DNA of 64,000 bases, from positions 1 through 64,000 of the forward strand of contig JAPOVS010000038.1 in assembly GCA_026708055.1 (NCBI GenBank), given 5' to 3'. Under the pieces are notes generated by a model, which was given only the letters and a program-made list of their open reading frames with translations, had not been told where the DNA came from and searched no databases. A program made the position numbers and the translations under genes. Of this stretch, positions 42,911 to 51,393 are shown one piece after another. The DNA is from a bacterium. GTDB taxonomy: Bacteria > Actinomycetota > Acidimicrobiia > Acidimicrobiales > CATQHL01. Every line of letters begins with the position of its first letter. Positions within the stretch are counted from its first letter, which is position 1.

Positions 42911-44023
42911 TCAGTCGCCGTCGGCGTCGGAGACGACGGTCTGGTGGCGGGGGGGCTCGACGGTCTTGATCGTTGAAGGATCCGGGGCCTCGCCAAGCTG
43001 GTGCTGTCCCTGGTCGCGCAGCCACAGCGTGCGCTGCGGGAACGGGATCTCGATGCCGGCCTCGTCGAAGGCCTCCTTGATGCGCAGCCGCAGCTCCCGC
43101 TCCACCTTCCACTGCACCGACGGCTCGGTCTTGACGACGAGGCGGATGGCGATGCCGCTGGCGCCGAGGCTCTGGATGCCCCACACCTCCGGCGCCTCCA
43201 TCAGCTCGTCGCCGCCCCATTCGGGGTCGTCCCACATCTCGTTGGCGACCCGCTGGATGACCCCCTCGGCGAAGCGCAGGTCGGTGTCGTAGGCCACTTC
43301 GATGTCCAGCAGCGCCCGCGACCAGAGTTGGGAGTAGTTGCCGACCCGGGCGACCTCGCCGTTGGGAACGTGCCAGACGGTGCCCGAGACGTCACGGACG
43401 GTGGTGGTGCGCAGCGACACCGCCTCCACGGTGCCCGTCACGGGACCCACGTCGATCACGTCGCCCACGCCGAACTGGTCCTCGATCAGCATGAACAGAC
43501 CCGACATGAAGTCCTTCACGATGGTCTGGGAGCCGAAGCCGATGGCCACGCCGACGATGCTGGCACCGGCCAGCAGCGGGCCGATGTTGATGTCGAAGAC
43601 CCCGAGCATCATGAGGATCGCCACACTCCAGACGACGGCGGTGATCACGCTGGACAGCACCGAGGTGAGCGTCTGGGCGCGCGCCGCCGAGCGCTTGTTC
43701 TCCTCCGCCTCGGTCAGGAGCCGCACCGGCCCCTGGTTGCGGATCCTCGCGAGCCGGTCGCTGGTGGTGGCCGACATGATGCGATTGGCCACCAGCTTCA
43801 CGCCACGGCGCGCCAGGCGGTTCACGATGTAGGCCCCGAGGCCGATCAGCACCACCTTCAAGGGTCGCTCGACCGCCCACTCGGTGGCCGCGGCGAGGAA
43901 ACCGTTGCTCGTCTGGTCGTAGACCCAGTTGCAGATCCGCGACGGATCCTGGCCGCAGGCGTCGAGCAGCCCGGCGGCGTCGTCGATCTCGGTGGCCTGG
44001 GCCAATTGTGCGGCAGTGCTCAT
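42911..44023 (-). CDS. MscS-family mechanosensitive channel
   Basis: This is a 370-residue protein. N-terminal helices are followed by the pore-lining TM3-like segment rich in Gly/Ala (LAGASIVGVAIGFGSQTIVKD) and then the MscS beta domain (DQFGVGDVIDVG, GTVEAVSLRTTTVRD, VPNGEVARVGNYS). It opens on membrane tension to release solutes during hypo-osmotic shock. I chose the ATG at 44023 because GAGGAG lies about 7 nt upstream; a longer frame to 44068 has no ribosome site. It is convergent with valS. Confidence 0.92.
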   Translation of the reverse strand: MSTAAQLAQATEIDDAAGLLDACGQDPSRICNWVYDQTSNGFLAAATEWAVERPLKVVLIGLGAYIVNRLARRGVKLVANRIMSATTSDRLARIRNQGPVRLLTEAEENKRSAARAQTLTSVLSSVITAVVWSVAILMMLGVFDINIGPLLAGASIVGVAIGFGSQTIVKDFMSGLFMLIEDQFGVGDVIDVGPVTGTVEAVSLRTTTVRDVSGTVWHVPNGEVARVGNYSQLWSRALLDIEVAYDTDLRFAEGVIQRVANEMWDDPEWGGDELMEAPEVWGIQSLGASGIAIRLVVKTEPSVQWKVERELRLRIKEAFDEAGIEIPFPQRTLWLRDQGQHQLGEAPDPSTIKTVEPPRHQTVVSDADGD

Positions 44024-44094
44024 GGTGGCACTCCTCAAGGTGGGTGGAGAAGCCCCGCCCGGGGGCACTCCGGTCGAATGGGTCGGTCCGACAC

Positions 44095-44213
44095 CCTAGG
44101 AGACTGCTGAGCAATGCTCCCGACGCCCTGACACGTCATTCCGGCGAAGGCCGGAATCCAGGAGCTGGCCACCCGACCGGCGCTGCCAGTGGATTACTCA
44201 GCACACTCCTAAG
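44095..44213. mobile_element. MITE-like 119-bp element carrying a dRS3-like palindrome
   Basis: The terminal inverted repeats are 44095-44115 and 44193-44213, 17 of 21 positions paired (GCTGAG core, AGGAG end). The dRS3-like palindrome sits inside at 44138-44157. There is no coding frame. It lies in the divergent gap between mscS and the molybdate regulator. Confidence 0.6.
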
Positions 44214-44270
44214 CACCGGAGACGTTCCGATGTGCGTCGCCTCGAAGCGGCGCTTACTGGCTTTTCGTCC

Positions 44271-44276
44271 TAGAAT
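44271..44276 (+). promoter_or_regulatory. -10 hexamer TAGAAT, leaderless promoter of the mod cluster
   Basis: It ends 6 nt before ATG 44283; no ribosome site is present. Confidence 0.6.
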
Positions 44277-44282
44277 CCTACT

Positions 44283-44789
44283 ATGACCGAGTTATTTGTC
44301 GACCAAAGCTCCGAAGAGCCAGACTCTGCGGATCTCCGTCCCACAGTGGCGGGCGGCGAAGGGGGCGCTGCCGGGACGCCGGCTTCGCAGCAGGATCCCC
44401 TCTACCGGATCGGACACGCCGCCGAACTCCTGGGCGTCTCAGTGGACACCGTGCGGCGCTGGGCCGACGAGGGCCAGCTCGCAGTGGTGCGCAGCGCCGG
44501 CGGCCAGCGGCTGGTGCGCGGCGGCGACCTGGCCCGCATGGCCACCGAGCGATCCGAGGATCCCGGCGAGGGCCGCGCCACCACCTCGGCGCGCAACCGC
44601 TTCGGCGGGCTCGTGACCAGGGTTCGGGCCGACGAGTTGATGGCGCAGGTGGAGATCCAGGCCGGGCCCTACCGGGTGGTCTCGCTCATGACGCGCGAGG
44701 CGGCCGAGGACATGGGACTGGCCCCGGGCGTCGAGGCGGTGGCGGTGGTCAAGTCCACCAACGTCGTGGTGGAACGCGTCCGCGCGTGA
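44283..44789 (+). CDS. HTH plus MOP/TOBE-domain molybdate-responsive regulator
   Basis: This is a 168-residue protein with a disordered start. A MerR/excisionase-type helix-turn-helix (YRIGHAAELLGVSVDTVRRW, about 39-58) is followed by a TOBE/MOP domain (NRFGGLVTRVRADELMAQVE and VEAVAVVKSTNVVVERV, about 100-165). The MOP domain binds molybdate in ModE and ModC families, so it is a plausible molybdate sensor for modABC. Its stop overlaps a GTG that could start modA (GTGA). Confidence 0.85.
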   Translation: MTELFVDQSSEEPDSADLRPTVAGGEGGAAGTPASQQDPLYRIGHAAELLGVSVDTVRRWADEGQLAVVRSAGGQRLVRGGDLARMATERSEDPGEGRATTSARNRFGGLVTRVRADELMAQVEIQAGPYRVVSLMTREAAEDMGLAPGVEAVAVVKSTNVVVERVRA

Positions 44790-45703
44790 GTCCCCCACCG
44801 AAGGAGTGCCCGCCATGGCCCTCCCCCGCCCGCAATGCCCCCGAGCGTGGGCCGCCCATGCCTCGCACCTCCCCGCCGCGCCCGCGCCGCCTGCTGGCGA
44901 CCCTGCTCACGGCGGCGCCGGCTGCGTGCGGCACCGCCCACCGGCGGCGACAGGCGCGTCCAACTCGGCTGCCTCTGCGCGCGCTGGCGCTGGCTGCGTG
45001 CGGCGCGGCGCTGGCAGCCGCAAGTTCCTGCGCCGACGGGGGGAACGGGCCCGCGACCAGCCACCGCGGCGTGACCGTCTTTGCAGCCTCCTCGCTGACC
45101 GACGTGTTCGGCGACATCGCCGGCGCCTTCGAGGCGGTCCATCCGGGCGTCGAGGTGACGCTGCAGTTCGCCGGCAGCAGCCGCCTGGCCACCCAGATCA
45201 ACGCAGGCGCGGCCGCCGATGTGTTCGCCGCGGCCGACGAGCGGACCGCGGCCCAGGTGGACGCCCGGCAGGTGACGGTCTTCGCCCGCAACCGGCTGGC
45301 CATCGCCGTGCCGTCGGGGAATCCCGCCGGCGTGACCGGCCTGGACTCGCTCAGCGCCGACGACCTGGTGCTGGCCCTGTGCGCCCCCGACGTGCCCTGC
45401 GGCGCCCTGGCGGAGCAGGTCGGCGGGCCGCAACTGGTGGCGGCGGCCGACACGCGCGAGCCCAACGTGCGGGGCGTGCTCACGAAGGTGCTGCTGGACG
45501 AGGTGGACGCCGGCGTCGTGTACGTGACCGACGTGCGAGCCGCCGGTGAGGCCGTGACGGGAATCGACATCGACCACCCCGCCAGCACGGCCTACCCCGT
45601 GGCGCTGCTCAGCGACAGCCCCACCGCCGCCGAGTTCGTGGCGTTCGTGCTGTCGCCGTCGGCGCAGGAGTTGCTCGCCGCGGCCGGCTTCGGGGCGCCG
45701 TGA
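44786..45703 (+). CDS. modA: Molybdate-binding protein ModA
   Basis: This is a 305-residue protein from GTG 44786, or 281 residues from ATG 44858. The ModA fold is clear: VTVFAASSLTDVFGDIAGAFE, QFAGSSRLATQI, AADVFAAAD, FARNRLAIAVP and the C-terminal PVALLSDSP. It captures molybdate or tungstate outside the membrane. The N-terminus is odd, with two lipobox-like sites (TAAPAAC and LAAASSC) about 50 residues apart. GTG 44786 preserves GTGA coupling with the regulator, while ATG 44858 gives a better signal peptide. A good ribosome site before ATG 44815 is out of frame. Confidence 0.9.
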   Translation: MSPPPKECPPWPSPARNAPERGPPMPRTSPPRPRRLLATLLTAAPAACGTAHRRRQARPTRLPLRALALAACGAALAAASSCADGGNGPATSHRGVTVFAASSLTDVFGDIAGAFEAVHPGVEVTLQFAGSSRLATQINAGAAADVFAAADERTAAQVDARQVTVFARNRLAIAVPSGNPAGVTGLDSLSADDLVLALCAPDVPCGALAEQVGGPQLVAAADTREPNVRGVLTKVLLDEVDAGVVYVTDVRAAGEAVTGIDIDHPASTAYPVALLSDSPTAAEFVAFVLSPSAQELLAAAGFGAP

Positions 45704-46575
45704 GTGCCACCGACCCCGGGGTATTGGGCCGTGGGGCGTTCGATGCGCCCGCACCGGCACCGTCCCCCGGCAGGTCGCCGCGGCGGCGGGAACTGCGCCG
45801 GCGCGCCGTGGGCGGGCTCTGGCTGCCGGCGGGGGTCGGGCTGGCGCTGCTCGTGGTGCCGGTGGTCGGCCTGCTGCAGCGGGCCCCCTGGAGCGACCTG
45901 CCGTCGCTGCTGGGCTCGGCGCGCCTGCGCGACGCCCTGGTGATCTCGGCTGTCACCAGCGCGGTCGCAGCGGGGGCCTCGGTGCTGCTGGGGCTGCCGC
46001 TGGCGCTGGCGCTGTCACGCTGCGGAGTGTCGCTGCGGCGCCTGCTGCGGGTGGCCGTGCTGCTGCCGATGGTGCTGCCGCCGGTGGTGGGCGGCACCGC
46101 CCTGCTGTTCGCCCTGGGGCGGCGCGGGCTGGTGGGGCAATGGCTGGACGCCTGGTTCGGCTGGTCGCTGCCGTTCAGCACCGCCGGCGTGGTGGTGGCC
46201 GCCACCTTCGTGGCCATGCCGTTCTTCGTGATCACCGCCGAGGCGGGTCTGCGCAGCGCCGACGCCGGGCTCGTCGAAGCCGCCCGAACGCTGGGGGCCC
46301 GCAGGTCGGTGGCCTTCCGGCGGGTCATGCTGCCGCAGGTGGCACCGTCGCTGGCCGCCGGCGCGGCGCTGGCCTGGGCGCGGGCCCTGGGCGAGTTCGG
46401 AGCCACCATCACCTTCGCCGGCAACCTGCGGGGCCGCACGCAGACGCTGCCCCTGGCCACCTTCGAGGCCCTGGAGGCGGGACGGCCGGCCGAGGCCGTG
46501 GCCCTCAGCGTGGTGCTGCTGGCCGTCTCGATCGTGGTCCTGGTGGCCCTGCGCGACCGCTGGCTGACCCGATGA
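45700..46575 (+). CDS. modB: Molybdate ABC permease ModB
   Basis: This is a 291-residue permease with about five to six helices. The EAA loop (EAARTLGARRSVAFRRVMLPQ region) and ARALGEFGATITFAGNLRG and TLPLATFEALE blocks are hallmarks of ModB. It overlaps modA by 4 bp (GTGA) and modC by 4 bp (ATGA). Confidence 0.94.
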   Translation: MSATDPGVLGRGAFDAPAPAPSPGRSPRRRELRRRAVGGLWLPAGVGLALLVVPVVGLLQRAPWSDLPSLLGSARLRDALVISAVTSAVAAGASVLLGLPLALALSRCGVSLRRLLRVAVLLPMVLPPVVGGTALLFALGRRGLVGQWLDAWFGWSLPFSTAGVVVAATFVAMPFFVITAEAGLRSADAGLVEAARTLGARRSVAFRRVMLPQVAPSLAAGAALAWARALGEFGATITFAGNLRGRTQTLPLATFEALEAGRPAEAVALSVVLLAVSIVVLVALRDRWLTR

Positions 46576-47396
46576 GGTGGGGGGGTGGCCGGCGGGGCGC
46601 CGGTCGTCGCGCGGGTGTCCGGGCGGCGCTGCCGGTGGCGCTCCGGCGGCCACGGAATGGCCGCCTGCGCCGGCCCCCGGCACCCCCACCCTCGCGGGTT
46701 CGTCAGGATGGCGCAGCCGCCGACAGTGGAGGGGTTGGAGAATGTATTGGGGAGAACGGTGGGATCGAAGCGGATGTCCGTTTGCGCCTCGGCGAGTTCA
46801 CCCTTGAACTGGAGCTGCACGTCCCGGCCGGGTCGATCACCGCGATCATGGGCCCCAACGGATCGGGCAAGACCACGCTGCTGCGGTGCCTTGCGGGGCT
46901 CGAGGCCACCGAGGCGGGCCGGATCAGTCTTGCGGGATGTGTCGTGGACGACCCCGCCGAGGGGATCTGGGTGCCGCCCGAGCGGCGGCGCGTCGGCTAC
47001 GCCTATCAGGACGTGCGGCTGTTCGGGCACCTCAGCGCGCTCGAGAACGTGGCGTTCGGCCCGCGCTGCCGGGGCGCCGGCCGGGCCGCAGCACGTCGCA
47101 GCGCCTCGACGGCCCTGGACGCCGTCGAGATGACCGCACTGGCCCGGGCCAAGCCGGCCCGGCTGTCGGGCGGGCAGTCACAGCGCGTGGGTCTGGCACG
47201 GGCGCTCGCCGTCGGACCAGAGGTGCTGCTGCTGGACGAGCCGTTCTCCGCCACCGACATAGACGTGCGGCCGCTGCTGCGCCGCCATGTCCGCGACGCC
47301 GGTGCCACCGCCGTGCTCGTCACCCACGATCCCGCCGACGCCGAGGACCTGGCCGACGAACTGCTCGTCCTGGAGGCAGGCCGTATCGCGCCCTGA
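46572..47396 (+). CDS. modC: Molybdate ABC ATPase ModC with repeat-derived N-terminal extension
   Basis: This is a 274-residue protein. Walker A is GPNGSGKTT, the signature LSGGQSQRVGLARAL and Walker B LLLDEPFSATD, with switch His in VTHDPADAE. The C-terminal MOP domain usual in ModC is missing; the MOP domain sits instead in the regulator at 44283. The only ATG in frame is at 46572 and overlaps the modB stop. From there about 70 Arg/Pro-rich residues precede the ATPase fold, and they are encoded by the R3 repeat. A TTG at 46792 is an alternative start without the extension. Confidence 0.88.
   Translation: MRWGGGRRGAGRRAGVRAALPVALRRPRNGRLRRPPAPPPSRVRQDGAAADSGGVGECIGENGGIEADVRLRLGEFTLELELHVPAGSITAIMGPNGSGKTTLLRCLAGLEATEAGRISLAGCVVDDPAEGIWVPPERRRVGYAYQDVRLFGHLSALENVAFGPRCRGAGRAAARRSASTALDAVEMTALARAKPARLSGGQSQRVGLARALAVGPEVLLLDEPFSATDIDVRPLLRRHVRDAGATAVLVTHDPADAEDLADELLVLEAGRIAP
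46594..46690 (+). repeat. R3 repeat, left copy (inside modC 5' end)
   Basis: A 51-bp core at 46615-46665 matches, in inverted orientation, 47455-47505, with only a few mismatches. The two copies flank the conserved part of modC. The right half holds a GCGGCC/GGCCGC-type hairpin. Confidence 0.8.
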
Positions 47397-47400
47397 GGCG

Positions 47401-47523
47401 CCCGCCCCGGACACCGGCCGACAACCGGGGGCGGGGATGCCGGTGCACGCCGTGGGCGGCCATTCCGAGGCCGCCGGAGCGTCACCGGCAGCGCCGCCCG
47501 GACACCGGCCGACAACCGGGGGC
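47401..47523 (-). repeat. R3 repeat, right copy (after modC)
   Basis: This is the inverted counterpart of 46594-46690. It is bounded by two direct copies of ACACCGGCCGACAACCGG (about 47410 and 47502). It begins immediately after the modC stop. Confidence 0.8.
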
Positions 47524-47611
47524 GCCACCCATCGCGCGAACCGTCCGCGAAGCCGTCACCGCCTGGATCGCCGGCGCGGCGAACCCCTGAGCAGCACATT
47601 CACCTCCCCGC

Positions 47612-47641
47612 TTGATTCGGGGCGCGGGCGCAAATTACAAT
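47612..47641 (+). promoter_or_regulatory. Sigma-70-like promoter of nrdAB
   Basis: TTGATT (47612-47617), an 18-bp spacer and TACAAT (47636-47641) stand out in an AT-rich patch. The predicted start is near 47648, and a GGGAGG ribosome site precedes GTG 47721. Confidence 0.65.
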
Positions 47642-47646
47642 CCTGC

Positions 47647-47664
47647 AACTACACGTAGGTAGTT
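47647..47664. promoter_or_regulatory. Palindrome at the nrd transcription start (possible NrdR-type operator)
   Basis: AACTAC and GTAGTT arms (6 bp) surround ACGTAG, right at the predicted start. Its position suits a repressor. It only loosely resembles the NrdR box, and a second box was not found. Confidence 0.4.
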
Positions 47665-47720
47665 CCGGAGGCGGGCCAGAGCCACTCTCCGGGCTCTGGC
47701 CGGGAGCGGGAGGCATCGGG

Positions 47721-50153
47721 GTGACCGTCGTCGAGCATTCAGGCAAGCAAAGCGCCGACGCGGCGACGGATCCGGCAGCCAACAGCCGCACCGCCCGGGT
47801 GGCGATCGATCCCGGCCCGCCCGAGGCCCGGCCGATCAACTCCCCGATGCGGGTACGCAAGCGCGACGGCAGCCTCGAGCCCGTCGACGTCACCAAGATC
47901 GTGCGGCGCGTGGAGCGCTGCAGCAGCGGCCTCGACAGCGTCGACTGCATGCGCGTCGCCACCCGCACGATCAGCGGGCTCTGCGACGGCGCCAGCACCA
48001 CCGAACTCGACGAGTTGGCGATCCGCACCGCCGCCTCGCTGATCTGCGAGGAACCCAGCTACTCCCGGCTGGCCGCCCGGCTGCTCGCCACCTACACCGA
48101 GGAGGAGGTCCGCAACCAGCGCATCGGCAGCTTCTCCCAGTCCATCGCCGCCGGCCGCCTGCTGGGGCTCATCGGCGACGAGGCGGCCGACTTCGTGGAG
48201 GCCAACGCCGGCGTGCTGAACGAGGCCATCGACAACGAGCGCACCGACCTCTTCGAGTTCTCCGGCCTGCGCACCGTCTACGACCGCTACCTGCTCCGCC
48301 ACCCCGAGACCAGGCGGGCCATCGAGACGCCCCAGTACTTCCTGATGCGGGTCGCCTGCGGGCTGTCCACCGAGCCGGCCGAGGCCATCGACTTCTACCG
48401 GTTGATCTCCTCGCTGGAGTACCTGCCGTCGAGCCCGACGCTGTTCAACTCCGGCACGGCGCACCCCCAGATGTCCTCGTGCTACCTGCTGGACTCGCCG
48501 GCCGACGACCTGGAGGCCATCTACAACCGCTACACCGACGTGGCCAAGCTCTCCAAGCACGCCGGCGGCATCGGGCTGTCCTACAGCCGGATCCGCAGCC
48601 GGGGCTCGCTCATCCGCGGCACCAACGGCCTGTCCAACGGCATCGTGCCGTGGCTGAAGACGCTCGACAGCTCGGTGGCGGCGGTCAACCAGGGCGGCCG
48701 CCGCAAGGGTGCCTGCTGCGTCTACCTGGAGACCTGGCACGCCGACATCGACGAGTTCCTGGAGCTGCGGGAGAACACCGGCGACGAGGCTCGCCGCACC
48801 TACAACCTCAACATCGCCAACTGGGTGCCGGACCTGTTCATGCAGCGGGTCGAGAACGACTGGCAGTGGTCGCTGTTCGACCCCAAGAAGGTGCCCCACC
48901 TGGTGGACCTCTACGGCGAGGACTTCGAGCGCGCCTACGTGGAGGCCGAGGAGGCGCGCCTATACGAGCGGCAGGTCCCCGCCCGGCACCTCTACAGCAA
49001 GATGATGCGCACCCTCGCCCAGACCGGCAACGGCTGGATGACCTTCAAGGACGCCTCCAACCTGAAGTGCAACCAGACCGGCGGCGAGGGCCGGGTGGTG
49101 CACCTCTCCAACCTGTGCACGGAGATCCTGGAGGTGACCAGCGCGGACGAGACGGCGGTCTGCAACCTGGGCTCGGTGAACGTCGGGCGCCTGGTGCGCG
49201 ACGGCCGCTTCGACTTCGACCGTCTGGGCGAGGTGGTGCAGACCGCGGTGACCTTCCTCGATCGGGTCATCGACATCAACTTCTACCCCACCGAGGAGGC
49301 CAGGGCCTCCAACGAGGTGTGGCGCCCGGTGGGGCTCGGGCTGATGGGCCTGCAGGACGTGTTCTTCAAGCTCCGGCTGCCTTTCGACGGCGACGAGGCG
49401 CGCGAGCTGTCGCGACGCATCTCCGAGGAGATCTACTACTGGGCGCTGTCCACCTCGGCGGAGTTGGCGAAGCGCTTCGGCGCACACCCCAACTTCGCCG
49501 AGACCCGTGCCGCCGACGGGCAACTGCAGATGGACCTCTGGGGCGTCGGCGTCAGCGACGAGGCCCGCTGGGACGCCCTGCGGGAGCGCATCGCCGCGCA
49601 CGGGCTGCGCAACTCGCTGCTCATCGCCATCGCCCCCACCGCCACCATCGCCTCCATCGCCGGCTGCTACGAGTGCATCGAGCCGCAGGTCTCCAACCTG
49701 TTCAAGCGCGAGACCCTCTCGGGGGAGTTCCTGCAGATCAACCACTACCTGGTGCGCGACCTGCAGTCCCGGGGGCTGTGGACCGGCGGGATGCTGGAGG
49801 CGCTGAAGCGTTCCCAGGGCTCGATCGCCGAGATCCCCGGCCTCCCCGAGGACGTGAAGCTGCTCTACCGCACCGCCTGGGAGCTGCCGCAGCGGGCGCT
49901 CATCGACCTGGCCGCCGACCGGGGCGCCTTCATCGATCAGAGCCAGTCGCTGAACCTGTTCCTGGAGACGCCCACCATCGGGAAGCTCTCCTCGATGTAC
50001 GCCTACGCCTGGCGCAAGGGCCTGAAGACCACCTACTACCTGCGCTCCCGGCCGGCCACCCGCATCAACCAGGCCACCCTCGCCAACGGCAACGGCGCGG
50101 CCGCGGTGACCTGCTCGCTGGAGAACCCCGAAAGCTGCGAGGCCTGCGAGTAG
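47721..50153 (+). CDS. nrdA: Ribonucleoside-diphosphate reductase large subunit NrdA
   Basis: This is an 810-residue protein. An N-terminal ATP-cone (RKRDGSLEPVDVTKIVRRVE, about 45-130) provides allosteric control. Active-site residues are visible: Cys254 in SSCYLL, the N-x-C-x-E triad Asn464, Cys466 and Glu468 in NLCTE, and Cys481 in AVCNLGS. The C-terminal redox pair is Cys806 and Cys809 (CEAC). It reduces NDPs to dNDPs with NrdB. The start GTG has a GGGAGG site upstream, and the operon has its own promoter. Confidence 0.96.
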   Translation: MTVVEHSGKQSADAATDPAANSRTARVAIDPGPPEARPINSPMRVRKRDGSLEPVDVTKIVRRVERCSSGLDSVDCMRVATRTISGLCDGASTTELDELAIRTAASLICEEPSYSRLAARLLATYTEEEVRNQRIGSFSQSIAAGRLLGLIGDEAADFVEANAGVLNEAIDNERTDLFEFSGLRTVYDRYLLRHPETRRAIETPQYFLMRVACGLSTEPAEAIDFYRLISSLEYLPSSPTLFNSGTAHPQMSSCYLLDSPADDLEAIYNRYTDVAKLSKHAGGIGLSYSRIRSRGSLIRGTNGLSNGIVPWLKTLDSSVAAVNQGGRRKGACCVYLETWHADIDEFLELRENTGDEARRTYNLNIANWVPDLFMQRVENDWQWSLFDPKKVPHLVDLYGEDFERAYVEAEEARLYERQVPARHLYSKMMRTLAQTGNGWMTFKDASNLKCNQTGGEGRVVHLSNLCTEILEVTSADETAVCNLGSVNVGRLVRDGRFDFDRLGEVVQTAVTFLDRVIDINFYPTEEARASNEVWRPVGLGLMGLQDVFFKLRLPFDGDEARELSRRISEEIYYWALSTSAELAKRFGAHPNFAETRAADGQLQMDLWGVGVSDEARWDALRERIAAHGLRNSLLIAIAPTATIASIAGCYECIEPQVSNLFKRETLSGEFLQINHYLVRDLQSRGLWTGGMLEALKRSQGSIAEIPGLPEDVKLLYRTAWELPQRALIDLAADRGAFIDQSQSLNLFLETPTIGKLSSMYAYAWRKGLKTTYYLRSRPATRINQATLANGNGAAAVTCSLENPESCEACE

Positions 50154-50178
50154 CGGGCCGGAACGGAAGGAAACCCTC

Positions 50179-51261
50179 GTGACCATCCTCGAGTTCCCGA
50201 TCCGGGAGATCGCCCCCCAGCCGGCGCAGGCGCCGGAGGGCCAGGCCGCGCCCGGGAAGGCCAACCTGCTGGACCCGGGCTTCGAACTGACGCTGCGGCC
50301 GATGCGCTACCCGGTGTTCTACGAGATGTACCGCGACGCCATCAAGAACACCTGGACGGTGGACGAGGTGGACTTCTCCGACGACATCGTGGACCTGGAC
50401 CGCAAGCTGCTGGCCTCGGAGAAGCACCTGGTGCAGCGGCTAGTGGCGTTCTTCGCCACCGGCGACTCGATCGTGGCCAACAACCTGGTGCTGAACCTGT
50501 ACAAGCACATCAACGCCCCCGAGGCCCGCATGTACCTGTCGCGGCAGCTCTACGAGGAGGCGCTGCACGTGCAGTTCTACCTCACGCTGCTGGACAACTA
50601 CATGCCCGACCACGCCGAGCGCCACGCCGCCTTCGCCGCGGTCGAGAACATCCCCTCGATCCGGCGCAAGGCCGAGTTCTGCTTCCGCTGGATGGGCTCC
50701 ATCGACAGCCTGGACCGGCTGGAGGGGGACGAGGACCGGCGCAGGTTCCTGCTGAACCTCGTCTGCTTCGCCACCTGCATCGAGGGGCTGTTCTTCTTCG
50801 CCGCCTTCGCCTACGTGTACTTCCTGCGCTCCAAGGGGCTGCTGAACGGGCTGGCGGCCGGCACCAACTGGGTGTTCCGCGACGAGAGCTGCCACATGAA
50901 CTTCGCCCTGGAGGTGGTGCGCACCGTGAAGGAGGAGCAGCCGGAGCTCTTCGACGACGACCTGGCGGCCGAGATCGGCGAGATGCTGGCCGAGGCCGTG
51001 GACTGCGAGCACCAGTTCGCCGAGGACCTGCTCGGCGAGGGCGTGCCGGGCATGTCGGTGGCCGACACCCGCCAGTACCTCGAGTACATCGCCGACCAGC
51101 GGCTGACCCAGCTGGGCCTGCCCCCCCGCTACGGCGCCCGCAACCCGTTCTCGTTCATGGAGCTGCAGGACGCCCAGGAGCTGACCAACTTCTTCGAGCG
51201 CACCGTCTCGGCGTACCAAATGGGCGTCACCGGGGCCATCAGCTTCGACGAGGACTTCTAG
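50179..51261 (+). CDS. nrdB: Ribonucleoside-diphosphate reductase small subunit NrdB
   Basis: This is a 360-residue ferritin-fold protein. Predicted metal ligands are Asp96, Glu127, His130, Glu202, Glu236 and His239, and the radical tyrosine fits Tyr134 (ExxHxxxY pattern in EALHVQFY). It generates the radical used by NrdA. A GGAAGG ribosome site precedes the GTG start, 25 nt after nrdA. Confidence 0.96.
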   Translation: MTILEFPIREIAPQPAQAPEGQAAPGKANLLDPGFELTLRPMRYPVFYEMYRDAIKNTWTVDEVDFSDDIVDLDRKLLASEKHLVQRLVAFFATGDSIVANNLVLNLYKHINAPEARMYLSRQLYEEALHVQFYLTLLDNYMPDHAERHAAFAAVENIPSIRRKAEFCFRWMGSIDSLDRLEGDEDRRRFLLNLVCFATCIEGLFFFAAFAYVYFLRSKGLLNGLAAGTNWVFRDESCHMNFALEVVRTVKEEQPELFDDDLAAEIGEMLAEAVDCEHQFAEDLLGEGVPGMSVADTRQYLEYIADQRLTQLGLPPRYGARNPFSFMELQDAQELTNFFERTVSAYQMGVTGAISFDEDF

Positions 51262-51322
51262 AAGACGGCCCGACCGCACAGTCGAGGCCCGACAGATCGC
51301 CTCTCTCCCCCAAGAGGCAAAC

Positions 51323-51359
51323 GGCCAGGCTCGGTTCTCACCCCCGACCGGGCCTGGCC
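51323..51359. terminator. Bidirectional hairpin terminator between nrdB and meaB
   Basis: A 13-bp stem (GGCCAGGCTCGGT with its complement, one G-U pair) with an 11-nt loop lies in the convergent gap, followed by pyrimidine-rich DNA. It should end the nrd transcript and possibly the opposite one. Confidence 0.75.
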
Positions 51360-51393
51360 CTCTCTCCGGGTCGGCTCCCCGCAGCCAGCGGTC

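Larger units (their letters stand above)
47397..47720. other. Intergenic region modC-nrdA
   Basis: It holds the R3 right copy, then about 90 bp without a recognisable gene, then the nrd promoter, a palindrome and a leader of about 70 nt. Confidence 0.6.

Noticed and set aside
44815-45549. Start of modA at ATG 44815 with a good AAGGAG site
   Set aside because: That frame encodes no ModA sequence; all family motifs are in the frame of GTG 44786.
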